64,000 bases of DNA, taken from Branchinecta lynchi. Taxonomy: Eukaryota > Arthropoda > Branchiopoda > Anostraca > Branchinectidae. The DNA is taken from positions 17,804,055 through 17,868,054 of the forward strand of contig JAKZAP010000015.1 of NCBI GenBank assembly GCA_023053575.1, written 5' to 3'. Shown here piece by piece: positions 49,631 to 61,600 of the stretch (positions are counted from its first letter, which is position 1; each line of letters begins with the position of its first letter). The position numbers were made by a program, and so were the translations under genes. Below the pieces are notes generated by a model. The model was given only the letters and a program-made list of their open reading frames with translations, was not told the origin of the DNA and ran no database searches.

Positions 49631-51079
49631 ACAGTGACAGTAACTTAGCATAGCCTATGGCCTCCAAAAATGAGGCTTTTATAATGGACTGACTAACAGT
49701 TCTGTAACATTCACAAGAAAAAACAATACATACCATGAATTATCTTAAACTCTCGACAGTCCAACTTATTTGCTGTTTAATCTGGGCCTATAAGCAAGTG
49801 GAGCTTTTTACTACCTAAACGGCCTTAACCCACACTCAAGAAGAACCAGATTGCAGCTGTGCTTGAATGATTTTTACCTGTTTATTCTTCTTAATATCCT
49901 AAAACTCTCAGGTGAAATATCTTGGAATTCTTGGTTTGTAACATGTGACTTTTGGCCGCAAAAGATTTTTTGCTTACTTTTTATATTTACGTGCAAGGAA
50001 CCGGTCGTAGAATTTTGGCTTGCTCTGTCGAAGAAGTGAAAACTGTCATTAACCGCAGATTTCTGCGACAGGCGGCAACGCTGCTTCAGAAATGTTTGAA
50101 TGTTTGTTTACATCTGCTTGCTTTTGATTGGTCGAAAGTTCGATCGCGGAGGTAACCGCACAAACCGCAACCGCAGAATAGTTCGAGTGTAAGAGGTTAG
50201 AAAAGCATGTGCGATATAAGAAAAAGCTGTATCCCGGTAACTTTCGTGAGTAACAGAACGTACGGGAGGTCGCGTGATCTCTAGAGGTGTTGCCCGAGTA
50301 AGTCCCTCCACTTTTAGAAGGAGAAGACTTTCGGTTCAGTGGACCCCAGACTATTTGGAATTTTTCGAATTAACCAAAAAAAAAACAGTAAACGAAATAC
50401 TTACAGAAATTGATATTGCAAAAAATTAGTTCAATAATTAATAATTAATTAAATCATTAATTAAGAATAAGTTAATAATTTCAAGCAAAAACCTGACAAG
50501 ACCAGAGTTTTTATGGGACCCCACAGGGAATATAATATGTCAGTCATTCTAATAAAGAAAATGTTTGCCGAACCAGTTTGAGATTTAATCATTAAAACCA
50601 ATTAACCGGACTCATTATTGATGAGGTTTCGAGGGTCGTGGACAAGGCTAGGTCTTGAATAGGGTCACTGGGACCTGGTTGATAGAGTAGAAATCTGAAG
50701 ACCGGTGGTCTGACCCTAGGTTCCACTCTCAAAACCAATCAACAAACGAGGGGTAGGGATGTCGTAGGTAGCCTAGGGCTTAGACGCACTCTTCTCTTTC
50801 TCTCTCAAGAAAATAAACGTATACTTCTCAGTAGTATTTACAAAAAGGTCTCCTTGGTCAACAAGATGTCAAGTTGCCATCGCTACGGAAGTAATCAAGT
50901 GATGATCCTGATAATTTATTGATGATCTTGACGACCGTTTTCTTCCAGGTCACCAAGACAATTATAGACATACGTCATCTACAAGCACTAATCTGAACTT
51001 ATTGCCTGCCTAGATGGCGTATGTGTTTACACCTGGGTTGGGAATGATAACAAAATATGATATGGCCTCTGAGCCATAA
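49631..51079. other. Intergenic DNA, nothing recognised
   Basis: No coding or repeat signature I can name. Confidence 0.35.
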
Positions 51080-52130
51080 CAATTAGTTAGTACTTTCAAG
51101 CAATAAGCATATCAAACATTCAGGTTCATTCGAAATCCTCCGTTTTGGCCAGATTTAACCGGACTATCAGCGGCAAGAATAAACGGTATTTTCTGATTCA
51201 CCGTTTCTTTTTCACGTCCACCAGTCTTCTCCATTCTGTTTTATCGCTTAAGAACAAAAATTTACTCCTACCATATTTTTGCCGGATTCGGTACATACTA
51301 CTTGTCCGGTCAGAAAATGGATTCAACTTGTGTTTTTATTCTATCGGTTTTCTGATCGACTTCAGACATTTAAATTCTTCCAAATTTCCGGTTTCTGCCG
51401 GATTCCTGGCTAACTGCTTGTCCATCAAGAAAATAAGGTTTATGTATGAATTCATAATGTATTATTGGCTATGTGATTTTCCAGCTGACGTCAGAATAAG
51501 CATATACTTCTACAAAATTTCCTGTTTTCACCGGATTCCGCCTAGTATACTTCCAAGCGGGTAAGTTCGGATATGAATCGAAGACGTATTCCTATCTATA
51601 TGTTGACGCTGTAATCAACTACACTGTCAGAAGTTTCATAACATATAGCGTATAACACTTCAAGAATAAGACCTTGTCACTTAGAAATAAAGTGTTATAA
51701 CCAATATTACCAATTAAGTTTACACTATTTCGTGCCTAGATCCCTTCAATTGGTAAAAATACTAACGGGAACGAAAGAAACATAACACATAACATCCCAA
51801 ATTGTTATCTGTTGGAACCGCGCATCCTGCTGTTTTCGTTATTTAACTTCTGACAGTGTAGTATTTTTACCTATTGAAGGTGTTGCTGCAGATCTAGGCA
51901 CGAAATAGTATAAACTTAATTGGTCATTACACTTTATTTCTAAGTGAAAAGGTGTTAATTCTTGAAAGTGTTATGCGCAATCGGTTATGAAACTTCTGAC
52001 AGTGTACCTAGTACCATTTGTTTTTCATGTTTAGCTTGATTTTCGTATCCCTCAATCCGAAACCCCCTCCCCCCACCCCTAAATGTAGAGATACGGGCCT
52101 TATCTACAAACTCTACCTGAACTTGGCACG
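51080..52130 (+). mobile_element. Penelope-like 3' tail, plus-strand copy, with nested MITE
   Basis: It carries the inverse of the 140-bp subrepeats: CCGGATTC.G.ATACTACTTG and CCGGTTT..GCCGGATTCC are repeated from about 51280 to 51545. After a MITE at 51622-52004 it resumes with the inverse of the 'CTATATTTAGGGGT.GGGAGGGGGT' block (52060-52090). Confidence 0.5.
51622..52004. mobile_element. MITE with CACTGTCAGAAG termini and TA duplication
   Basis: The ends CACTGTCAGAAGTTTCATAA and its exact inverse are bordered by TA at 51620-51621 and 52005-52006. Most of each half is inverted relative to the other (ACACTT.AAGAAT.A.ACCTT). An internal CTGACAGTGTA at about 51847 suggests a second, nested end. 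It is probably Tc1/mariner-like by target. Confidence 0.88.
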
Positions 52131-52299
52131 TTGAACGTCTTACCAAGTTTGCTCAAATGATTGAATGAATAATGATCAACGATTTATTACGTACTTGCCT
52201 ATGGAATAAGTGCAGCAGAAGATTAAAAAAACAAATAACAAGAGCCAGAAGCTCATATGGCACTTGCAAGTCTCGGGCAGAAGACAGAAGACGGCCGTG

Positions 52300-52945
52300 A
52301 GAATTGACCAACTCGCGGGTTAACTGTGATCCTTTAGTGCATAATCTAGGCCCAAGTGTTTTTCGTGATGTTTACCGTGCAATATGTTTACCGTATCATA
52401 TTCATGATTTTGTGATTGAGCTTAAGAGTAGTACAAGATCAGGATTTCGATTGCAGTTTCTTGGAACTGCAATCTGGAATTCTTTACCAGTGAGCATCAG
52501 GGCGGCTGAGCATCTTTTAAAGTTTAATAGAAAATTAAAAGAATATTTAATAAAAGATGGTTGAGAAATGTATTTATTTGTTAGGGGTAGGGGGTGGTAG
52601 GGAGGTAGGGTGGTCTGGTTGAAAGGGAGGAACGGTTGGTTGGGGGTGGTAGGGAGGAATTGGTGGATGGGTGGTCGGGGTGGTAGGGAGGGAGTAGGGT
52701 TGTGGGGAGGTATATGTTTATTTTGAAGGTGATAATGTGAAGGAGTTTTTTTTTTTTTGTGGTCTGTTTTTTTCTATTTTTTCTTTTTTTATTAGTTATT
52801 TATTATGTTGTTTGTTGTTGTGTTTAGAAAATGGTTAACCTTTACTACTGCACGCCAGCAAAAACATTAGTGCAGTAGATGTAAATAGAAAAGAGTTAAA
52901 TTGTGTTAAACTAATAAAATAAGTACCAAGTTTAGGCACGAATGC
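52300..52945 (+). mobile_element. LINE ORF2 C-terminus and G-rich 3' UTR
   Basis: The ORF ending at 52564 encodes SGFRLQFLGTAIWNSLPVSI and then FNRKLKEYLIKDG, the typical end of a CR1/Jockey-type RT protein. The 3' UTR starts with GGTAGGGGGTGGTAGGGAGG-type repeats (52585-52710). It ends about 52915 with CTAATAAAATAAG. It is 5'-truncated. Confidence 0.65.
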
Positions 52946-53096
52946 TCAGATTACCTTGGAATAAGTGCAGCGAAAGAGTAAAAAAAAACTAATAACATGA
53001 GCTGGAAGCTCATCGTCCCCAACCGGGGGCGCTAAAATCGTAAGGCTTTGGGAAAATTGTACAGCACCTTCTGCCCTCCTTCTATACTATTTCGTT

Positions 53097-53235
53097 CTGA
53101 TACTGTTTTAAATATGCAAAGCACCTGCTCCACCTGTCGAAATTGTGTCATAACCATACACTGACGGAGAAATTCAAAATTGAAGAAGCAAGTGTTAAGC
53201 GAGGTGTTTCTTTTTAAGCAGCACACATGAGCCAC
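53097..53235 (+). mobile_element. LINE C-terminal fragment
   Basis: It encodes YCFKYAKHLLHLSKLCHNHT and LTEKFKIEEASVK, the same family as 46378-46690 but in the opposite orientation. Confidence 0.55.
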
Positions 53236-53903
53236 AAATGATCATGGGCACTTGAGGAATAATAAAAAGCGTTTTTTTGTATTTGCCGTTAAGATGCGCA
53301 CTAGCAGCTAGAAATTCATTTGTTAGCAAAACTTATGAAGCAAAAATTAGTTCGGACCCTTTGGGATCATAAAATTGTCTTTGGTAGAATACTGTTTACT
53401 TTTCTGTTCAGATGAGTTTGGTTAAAGGAATCATTTATGTGTCATTAAATCCGGAAATCGAGTATTTTATCACATTTTCCATCGTTGGCTCAGTGTCTCT
53501 CACAGGGAACACATCACTGTTCAAATGTCTACGAGGCTTTCGCACTTTTCCTCCAGAGACTAAGTCACCACTGTTGCTGGGTTCCGGCTAACTTCCCATC
53601 TGGCGACCCCCCCCCCCCCCCCGTTATCACCCCCGGCATAAGCGCCCGTTACGAAAACGCCCCTGCGGGCGCCGCCACCCGCAAAGCCAGTACCTCGCCA
53701 TGCGTGCCGCTCTCACGCATTTAGGTTTTACTTGCGTGTCTAGGGAAAATTCGTCAGTGTTTGCAGTCGAAACTGAAGATTTTAAGAAGATTTTTTATTT
53801 CCTATTCACTTGCATTCGCGGAATTGTCTCGAAATTCAAGATTCACCGTTTTTGCCTGTTTGTTTTCGCCTAGACCCGACAGCTAAGTTTGAATACTCTA
53901 TAT

Positions 53904-54000
53904 CAGTGGTTCCCAACCTTTTCCGTACCGCGTACCCCTAATCAAAGGTTCGAAAAGGTTGCGGACCCCCTTTTCCAGACCGCAAAAGACGATATTTATT
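53904..54000 (+). mobile_element. hAT terminus fragment
   Basis: CAGTGGTTCCCAACCTTTTC is a very common hAT end (the CAGTGGTTC type). It is followed by GCGTACCCC and GCGGACCCCC motifs usual for such elements. The right end is not seen before the LINE begins at 54017. Confidence 0.65.
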
Positions 54001-54016
54001 ATCATTAATGATTTTA

Positions 54017-56040
54017 CATAGACATAGACATAGACATAGACATTTTTTTAATTTCATCAAAAACACATAAATTAAGCAAACAATTTACGATTAGCGGCCA
54101 CTTTTAAGACAAAAAAATCCTGATTGTGGCCGTAATTCTAACCACCATGAATCCGCTATATCATTCCCTCATTGCCTCCCCCTCTTTAGGGGGTGGATAA
54201 ATTATTATTTTTTTTAAAATAAATACCCTTTCCTCTTATCGCACTTCTTTCCTTTTCAAATAATGGGATTTAACCATTCTCTTGAATGATGCCAGACTTA
54301 CAGCCTCTCTGACCGATTCTGGAAGGTCATTCCAGACGCTCGCACCTATGTTCCTGAGAACAAATCCTGCTCTTGTTGTGTTTCTTCTCTCGTGAGCTAA
54401 CCTCTGAATGTCGGGTAAAATAAGGGTGATAAAACTAGTTAGTGTTAAAAAAATCATAAAAGTACTCAGGGCTTACCTTATTTACACTTTGAAAAACAAA
54501 AATCGCTAGCTGGTAATCACGAAGCTCACCTACGTTCAAAATCCCATTCTTTCTAAAACACTCCGCAGTATTCTGAGAATTTTGAAATTCTCCTATGAGA
54601 CGCAGTGCTTTGTTTTGTATTATTTGGGTTCTTTTATAATTGGCAAAGAAATTACTTGCCCAAACAGAACAGCCGTACGTGATGTAAGGATGCACAATAG
54701 CACTGTATAACAGTTCGACAACCGCTATCGGGAACACTTTTTTCAGCCTCCTCATCACTCCGAATCCTCTAGCTGCTTTTGCCGATACTATTTCACCATG
54801 CTTCTTCCAAGACAAATTGCAATCAATATAAAATCCGAGATATTTACAAACAAACACCTGTGTTATGTTGCCTCCATTATATAGCACATTATCAAGAAGT
54901 TCGGGCAAACCAGTTCGACTAAACACCATGAAATTCGTTTTTCTTGGATTTACTGCAAGAGAGCTTAGAGCTGTAAAAACATGAAGCCGACTCAGGACGT
55001 GGTTTGCTTTTTGCACAAGCTCTTTCGAAGTCCAGGCGAACACTGTGATAGCTGTATCATCGGCGAAAGATGTTAAAACTGAATCGTTTAGATAAAATCG
55101 AAGGGTATCCACATATACCAAGAATAGTAACGGGCCAAGGACTGACCCCTGGGAAACACCACAATTTATAGGCATAGCTGAACTAGATATGTCACTCATC
55201 ACCACCTTCATTGATCTTCCGCACAGGTAAGACCAAAACCAACTTAATGCCGTATCCTTAATTCCAAGATTTCGCAGCCTTTTCAGTAAAATTTCAAAAT
55301 CCACAGTGTCAAACGCCTTTTTCAAATCAATAAAAATAGTTAGAGAATTCAAATTATTTTCGAACACACTATTTACAGAATCTGAAAGGTGATGAACGGC
55401 ATGCACTGTAGAATGACCTTTTCTAAAACCAAACTGCGAGTCTGACAAAAATCCAAGCGAATTCATGTACTCGTATATTTTTTTATACACTACTTTTTCA
55501 TAAATTTTTGATAACAGCGGTAGAATAGATATCGGTCTCCAGTTGGAAATGTCTCTTTTATCGCCTCCTTTATGGAGGGGTATAACTTTTGCGCGTTTTA
55601 GTTCGTCAGGAAACACACCTTTTTGAACAGATAAATTGACTAGATATAAGATGACAGGTAAGAGATCCGCAACAACTGTTTTAAAAGCTTTGATATTTAG
55701 GCCATCAACACCAGCTGCATTGGATTTGATCGATTTCACTGCTTGGGTAATGTCATCCAGAGTACATTCAGTAAACTGAAATGAGTGGTGAAGACCACGG
55801 TCATCGTCAAACTCCTCAGTGTCTAGCTGTCCGCTCCGATCTTTTGCCTCTTGGTTTATTTGCGATCCTATTTTGGTAAAAAACTTACAAAACTCTTCAC
55901 TAACTTCTTGTCTCCCACTCACAGTTCTCTCACCTACGGCTAACTGTTCAGTTGATGCTGAATCCTTACCATTACCGAGAACATTTTTAATAGTCAGCCA
56001 TGTCTGTTGGAGTGTCAAACCCCTCAGCTGATAGCATCGC
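54017..56040 (-). mobile_element. 5'-truncated LINE (Jockey/CR1 type)
   Basis: It carries the RT domain and 3' UTR, ending in a (TATGTC)n tail at 54017-54041. The endonuclease domain is missing; the sequence starts abruptly near 56040, just before Gypsy DNA. The ORF is split only near its end. Confidence 0.9.
54236..56018 (-). pseudogene. LINE reverse transcriptase
   Basis: A 527-codon ORF (54435-56018). The RT motifs run in order: NAAGVDGL (about 100-107), IPLHKGG (147-152), NWRPISILP (159-167), GFRKGHST (197-204), FIDLKKAFDTVD with catalytic Asp (229-240), CGVSQGSVLGPLLF (286-299) and FADD (318-321). The C-terminal part after YDFFNTN* continues in another frame (54236-54457) with SVWNDLPESV and SFKRMVKSHYL. 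The shift lies in a T-run near 54445. No AP endonuclease is present. The long intact domain suggests a young insertion. Confidence 0.92.
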
Positions 56041-56147
56041 TCGAGGGAGCGTACTGATTAGGAGTCGTTTCATTTATTCCGTTTTGTAAGTAGTATCCAA
56101 ATAAACTTGGAAGAAGTTAGACCGCTCGGAATACGCTACAACAGTTG

Positions 56148-56161
56148 TTGGCAGCGGAAGG
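56148..56161 (+). other. Candidate primer-binding site
   Basis: TTGGCAGCGGAAGG just after CTACAACAGT has the usual position and TGG start of a tRNA-primed site in Gypsy elements. The LTR 5' end (TG) was not located; the LINE at 54017-56040 may have replaced it. Confidence 0.4.
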
Positions 56162-56309
56162 ATAAATGCGTCAGGTAATTGGCTAATTTTTACGCAGAGT
56201 GAATTAGTTAATTACTGAGGACCTCGCTAGACGGATACTGGTTCGTCGGGTCTGCAAGTTCCTAGAGTGGAATTGAGCGGATCGTACTGAGTTTAGGTTT
56301 AAATCAGAG

Positions 56310-57530
56310 GTAGCAGAACCGGACGATTTTGGCTCAAACAGCAGCGAGGGCGAGGACAGTTACGGGTTTAAAACTCCACTGAAATCGGGTTTTGCCCAGA
56401 AGAGTGCATCTTTCGTATCGTTACAAAAAGATTACCCCTGGGGGCTGCGTAAATCATCGGTGGATGATACAGCTTTAATTCCATCTAAATCAGCCTCTAG
56501 ATCTAAGCAGATTCTAGAAATGGATGCGGCAATGTTAATGCAAATTTTAGAGGCACAAGCAGTTCAAACCCAGAAGTTCCAGGAAGGGCTGATGAAAGAA
56601 TTCCGATAGCTCGTAGATGACCAGATAAAGTCTACAAAGGATGAATTCCAGTCATCGCTGGACCGAGTGGTAAGTCAGACTAATGGCCTTGGCTTTACAG
56701 CAATCGCGCAGGGGTCGGAGCCTACAATACGGTTTCGTGAACCAAAACTGCACAGAATGCAGGAAACTGATGATGTAGATTCGTTTCTTGTAATTTTCGA
56801 GAGCACGGCAAAAGCAAGTCGGTGGCCGAAGGAATCATACGTAGCCCAGCTATATCCGCTTTTCACTGGCAAAGCTTTAGACGTGGTTTGCAATTTGCCG
56901 GCTGCAAAACTAGCTGATTATTCGGAAGTTCGACAAGCTATCCAGCGTGCTTACGCTTTGACCCCCGAGAGTTATCGTAATAAATTTCGGGCATTGAAGC
57001 GAGCGGATAATCAATCGTACATTGATTATGGTGGTAGGCCGAACCATCTGTTACTACGCTGGCTGGAAATTCCGGATTACCGTGCAGAGGAAGACGTAGA
57101 AACGTTACAAAATTTGATTCAGAGAATTACGGACACACTGGTCTTGGAGCAGATTGGCAACACTGCTCCATATTCTCTACAGGTGGCGTTGCGTGAAAAA
57201 ACCAGCATGGGACGATTTGACTGATATAATTGCATTTTGCGAGTTGCATTCCCAGGCTCGATCATCAGCGAAGTCATCGAAGCCGACGGACGAATGGAAA
57301 CAACAATCCAGCAGAACGGCAAAAGCGGAAGTTAGGTCTCATTTCAGTGGAAATGGAGACCAGAAGGACGGCAAAAATCCAAATGGCAAGAAGTTCGGAG
57401 ACCTGAAGTCTAAAGGGTGCTTTAGATATCACGAGAAAAGCCATTTAGTGAAAGACTGCCCGATACCTGCTCCGGAAACCGGTAAGACTAAGTCTAGTCA
57501 CCTATGCAGAAGTCCAGATAGGTACGAAAA
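56310..57530 (+). pseudogene. Gypsy Gag
   Basis: The structural protein of the retrotransposon particle. It is open from about 56310, broken by an in-frame TAG at 56607-56609, then open 56667-57224 with FREPKLHRMQETDDVDSFLV and WPKESYVAQLYPLFTGKALD, a pattern of the Gypsy capsid domain. A frameshift near 57200 leads to the 57154-57576 frame with a zinc knuckle CFRYHEKSHLVKDC. The second knuckle Cys is Tyr, so the knuckle is defective. A LINE end is inserted just after it. Confidence 0.8.
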
Positions 57531-57536
57531 TAATTA

Positions 57537-57860
57537 CAATACAATACAATACAATACATTTTATTCCGGTAACTAAGACCATAATTTGAGAACACACATA
57601 ACGACACTAATAAAATGAAAAACAAAACAAAACCAAGACCATATTACCCTCTATCAATAGGCTCATATAACTGTTTCCATACTGGAAGTGAAAGCCGTAG
57701 GAGCGAAGTACTCAATTGACAAATAAGGGTATTGTCGCTTGCAAGAAGCCGTTTTCTCAGAGACTCACGACACAGCCAATGCAGCTCATAAAAATTCGGG
57801 ACATTATGATCAGAAAACACTTCACTAGCACTTGTAAAACGAGGGAGTTTATGAAGAAAT
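57537..57860 (-). mobile_element. LINE 3' end with (TTGTA)n tail, inserted in the Gypsy element
   Basis: On the minus strand, a 3' UTR ends GGAATAAAATGTATTGTATT with four TTGTA units. The flanks CGAAAATAATT (57526-57536) and CGAAAAAATAATT (57861-57873) are near-identical, giving a target duplication of about 11 bp. Confidence 0.8.
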
Positions 57861-57879
57861 CGAAAAAATAATTGCAGCG

Positions 57880-58445
57880 AATTCGACCTTTATGGACAGG
57901 TAAACGGAAAAGAGGTTCCTATCTTATTGGATACGGCAAGTGACGTCACGTTAATTGGACAGAGATGGGTGAGCGAAGATATGGCTATAGATGACTCGGA
58001 CTCACAGCAAGTGATGTGTGTCCACGGCGATCGGAAAACTTACCCAAGTACTTTTGCGAATATAGCAGTTATCCGGAAAGGTAGAAAGTTCGAAAAGCGC
58101 CTGAAAGTCATTGTCAACCCTTCTCTAAGTGGCGTAATTATAGGCCGAGATTTTGGTTTGTCAGAACTTTTGCAGGACGACGTTCCAGATACGTATCTCA
58201 GCTTAGCCGTGACCAGGTCAAAAGCCAGACAGACTGAGGCAAACCAAGGGGAAGAGCAGTTTGTTTTCGCCGACGATATTTACGCCCCAGCTGGGAAGTC
58301 CCGGAAGTCGAAGCAAAAGAGGCGGCAAGAAAAGTGGAAACTGGCGGTGGCCACAACAGTCAGACGAAGAGTCCAACAGCGACGGCAGATGATTCAACTG
58401 ATGGTGCAAGTTTCCCTCCACAATTGGACGCGGGTTCTAGAGTGA
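57880..58445 (+). pseudogene. Gypsy protease
   Basis: A retropepsin-like domain: LLDTASDVTLIG with the catalytic Asp in DTAS (the family usually has DTG/DTA followed by S/A), and GVIIGRDF, the second conserved box, about 70 residues later. The ORF continues into a basic linker (GKSRKSKQKRRQEKWK), and the downstream part is in another frame (58334-58648). Confidence 0.8.
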
Positions 58446-58499
58446 AACCCTGTGTGGATGAGGCGCGATCTACCGGGAATACAGCAAGTATAAGGGATA

Positions 58500-58648
58500 C
58501 GAAGCATTCTACGGAACTAGTGTGTTCTAATGCTAAAGTTCTGAATTTTTCAGCAGCTGAATTTAGCCAGTTACAGAAGCAAGATCCCGAATTTCAGAGT
58601 TTCAGATCGATCGAGTCGGAACGTAAGCCTGGCGGCTCACCTCAATAA
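58500..58648 (+). pseudogene. Integrase N-terminal start
   Basis: NFSAAEFSQLQKQDPEFQSF resembles the segment 'EF..LQ..DP' that begins Gypsy integrases. TAA at 58646-58648 closes the frame right before the target duplication of the inserted transposon. After the transposon the same reading phase continues. Confidence 0.65.
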
Positions 58649-58655
58649 GTAGTAG

Positions 58656-61600
58656 CAAGAACAAATAACGAGTAAGAACAATGGTCTCTCGTCCATCCAC
58701 CGACTATAAATGTTCCGTCAACAATGAGCGGAGGTGGAGCCATTTCTTGGTCGCTCGTGTAAACTCGTTGGTCTCCGACTCTCCGCCGTTACACACTTGA
58801 CGAAGAAAACAACGTAGCCACTAGCGAGGCGGATGTTCTGGCCTGTTCACACGGGAAGGAAACAGCGTTGATTTTGTTTGAGTAGACGCTGGCGTCTGAT
58901 TAGTGAATATTAGTGACGCGAAAAACAAAAAGCGAACTTGACGATGGTCATTCATAATCGCCTTTGTTATACCATGACAATCAATAAGAAGATTGAAATC
59001 CCTTGTGACATTCCTTTTTATGTCTCTCGGGAGAACCATACAATGCAAACCGGGATTTGAAGCACACTCACTGAAGTCATGACCCATTGAGTTTCAACAT
59101 CTGTAGTATTCAGTTTGTCAGACGAGTGTACACTAGAAGTAACGTAATTAAGGCTTTCGAGGATTACTGAAATTACCAAAATGGTAGAATAGCATGGAAT
59201 AGTCAAAATAATACCAGTAGGTGAGTGTATATTTTGTGTTTTTTCTTCTTTTTTTCCGAAATGTATAATTGTATACATTTCGATTTAGTGAGTTAGATTT
59301 CAGTTCAGTAGTTAATCGAAAGACGAAAGTTCACGTCAACTTGGTCTATCTCCTTTGTCTTTTAGTTCACTACTTACAAATAATTCGATGTCTACGGTGT
59401 ATTTTCCCATCAAATAAAGTCTTAGGTTTTCGTACTGAGGCATTGCCACATGGGTTCTAGCTTGGTTCTAGTTTGTCTAGGACCCACATAGAAGTCCTAG
59501 TTTTTTTTTAAATTTAATTAAAAATTGTTTCCGTTTAGTTTGTCAGAGTAGAAGCCTATTCCATCTGCGTAATATTTGTTCATTTCCACTGAGCCTATTA
59601 AACCTGAAACACGGCCTTTTTATGGCACTTGAGCTTACTCAAGTGCCATATAGCGATTGTTATTTCTGTCCGTCAGTCGGTCTGTCGGTCTGTCGGTCCC
59701 GGTTTTGCTAGTTCGGGCACTTCCAGATAAGCTAGGACGATGAAACTTGGCAAGCATATCAGGAACTGGACCAGATTAAATTAGAAATTGTCGCTTCCTC
59801 GATCCGACCATCTGGAGGGGAGTGGAGGGAGGGGGAATCCGGAAAAAATAGGAAAAATGAGATATTTTTAGCTTACGAACGGGTGATCGGATCTTAGTGA
59901 AACTTAATACATGGAAGGACTTCGTGTCTCAGACCCTCCATTTTAAATCCAGACCGGATCCGGTGACACTGGGGGGAGTTAGAGGGGGAAACCGGAAATC
60001 TTGGAAAACACTTAGAGTGGAGGGATCCGAATGAAACTTGGTGGAAAGTACAAGCAAAAGTCCTAGATACGTGACTGATATAACCGGAACGGATCCGCTC
60101 ACTTTGGGGGAGTTGGGGGGGGGGGAGAAGTCCGAATTTGTAGTGATCCCGCGAGTTCCGTGCTTCCTGATGTGCTGGGACGATGGAAATTGACAGGCAT
60201 GTCTGGGACCCGACCAGCTTAAATAGGAAATCATCAATTCCCCGATTCGACCATCTGGGGGGGGGGGGGAGTGGAGGGAGGGTGAAGCCAAAATTTGAGG
60301 TATTTTTAGCTTGCGAACGGGTGATCGGATCTTGATGAAAATTGATATTTAGGATGACCTCGTGTCTCAGACACCTCACTTTAAATCCGGGCCGGATCCG
60401 ATGACACTGGGGGGAGTTGGAGGAGGGAACCGGAAATTTTGAGAAACGCTTAAAGTGGAGGGATCGGGATGAAACTTGGTGGGAAAAACAACCACAAGTC
60501 CTAGAAACGTCATTGACATAACCGGACCGGATCAGGGCACTGTGGGGGAGTTGGGGTGGGGAACCGGAAATTTTGAGAAACGCTTAAAGTGGAGGGATCG
60601 GGATGAAACTTGGTGGGAAAAACAAGCACAGGTCCTAGACACGTCATTCACATAACCGGACCGGATCAGGGCACTGTGGGGGAGTTGGGATGGGGGTCCG
60701 GATTTCTAGCGATCCCGCGAGTTCGGCATACTTCCTGGTGTCCTAGGGCGATGAAACTTGGCAGGTATGTCAAGGATCAGAACAGATTGACTTGAGAACA
60801 GCCGTTTCCCCGACCCGACCATCGTGGGAGGAGTGGGTGGATGGGGAGTCCGGAATCTAGTGGCGTGCATAACTTTTGAACGGGTGATCGGATCTTGATG
60901 AAAATTGATATTTAGGATGAACTTGTGTCTCAGACACCTCACTTTAAATCCGGGCCGGATCCGATGACACTGGGGGGGAGTTGGAGGAGGTAACCGGAAA
61001 TTTTGAGAAACGCTTCAAGTGGAGGGATCGGGATGAAACTTGGTGGGAAAAACAAGCACAGGTCCTAGACACGTCATTGACATAACCGGACCGGATCCGA
61101 TGACACTGGGAGGAGTTGGAGGAGGGAACCGGAAATTTTGAGAAACGCTTAAAGTGGAGGGATCGGGATGAAACTTGGTGGGAAAAACAAGCACAGGTCC
61201 TCGACACGTCATTGACATAACCGGACCGGATCAGGGCACTGTGGGGGAGTTGGGGTGGGGGTCCGGATTTCTAGCGATCCCGCGAGTTCGGCATACTTCC
61301 TGATGTCCTAGGGCGATGAAACTTGGCAGGTATGTCAGGGATCCGAACAGATTGACTTGAGAACAGCCGTTTCCCCGATCCGACCATCGTGGGGGGAGTG
61401 GGTGGATGGGGAGTCCAGAATCTAGTGGCGTGCATAACTTTTGAACGGGTGATCGGATTTGAATGAAACTTGTCTGGTGAGCTATCGCCTCGGACGTTCA
61501 GTGTCACGTCCGAGTCGGGTCCGATACCTGTGGGGATGGGGGGGGGGTGGAAAACTCAAGAAACTCTAAAAGTAGAGGGATTGGGACGAAACTTAATGGA

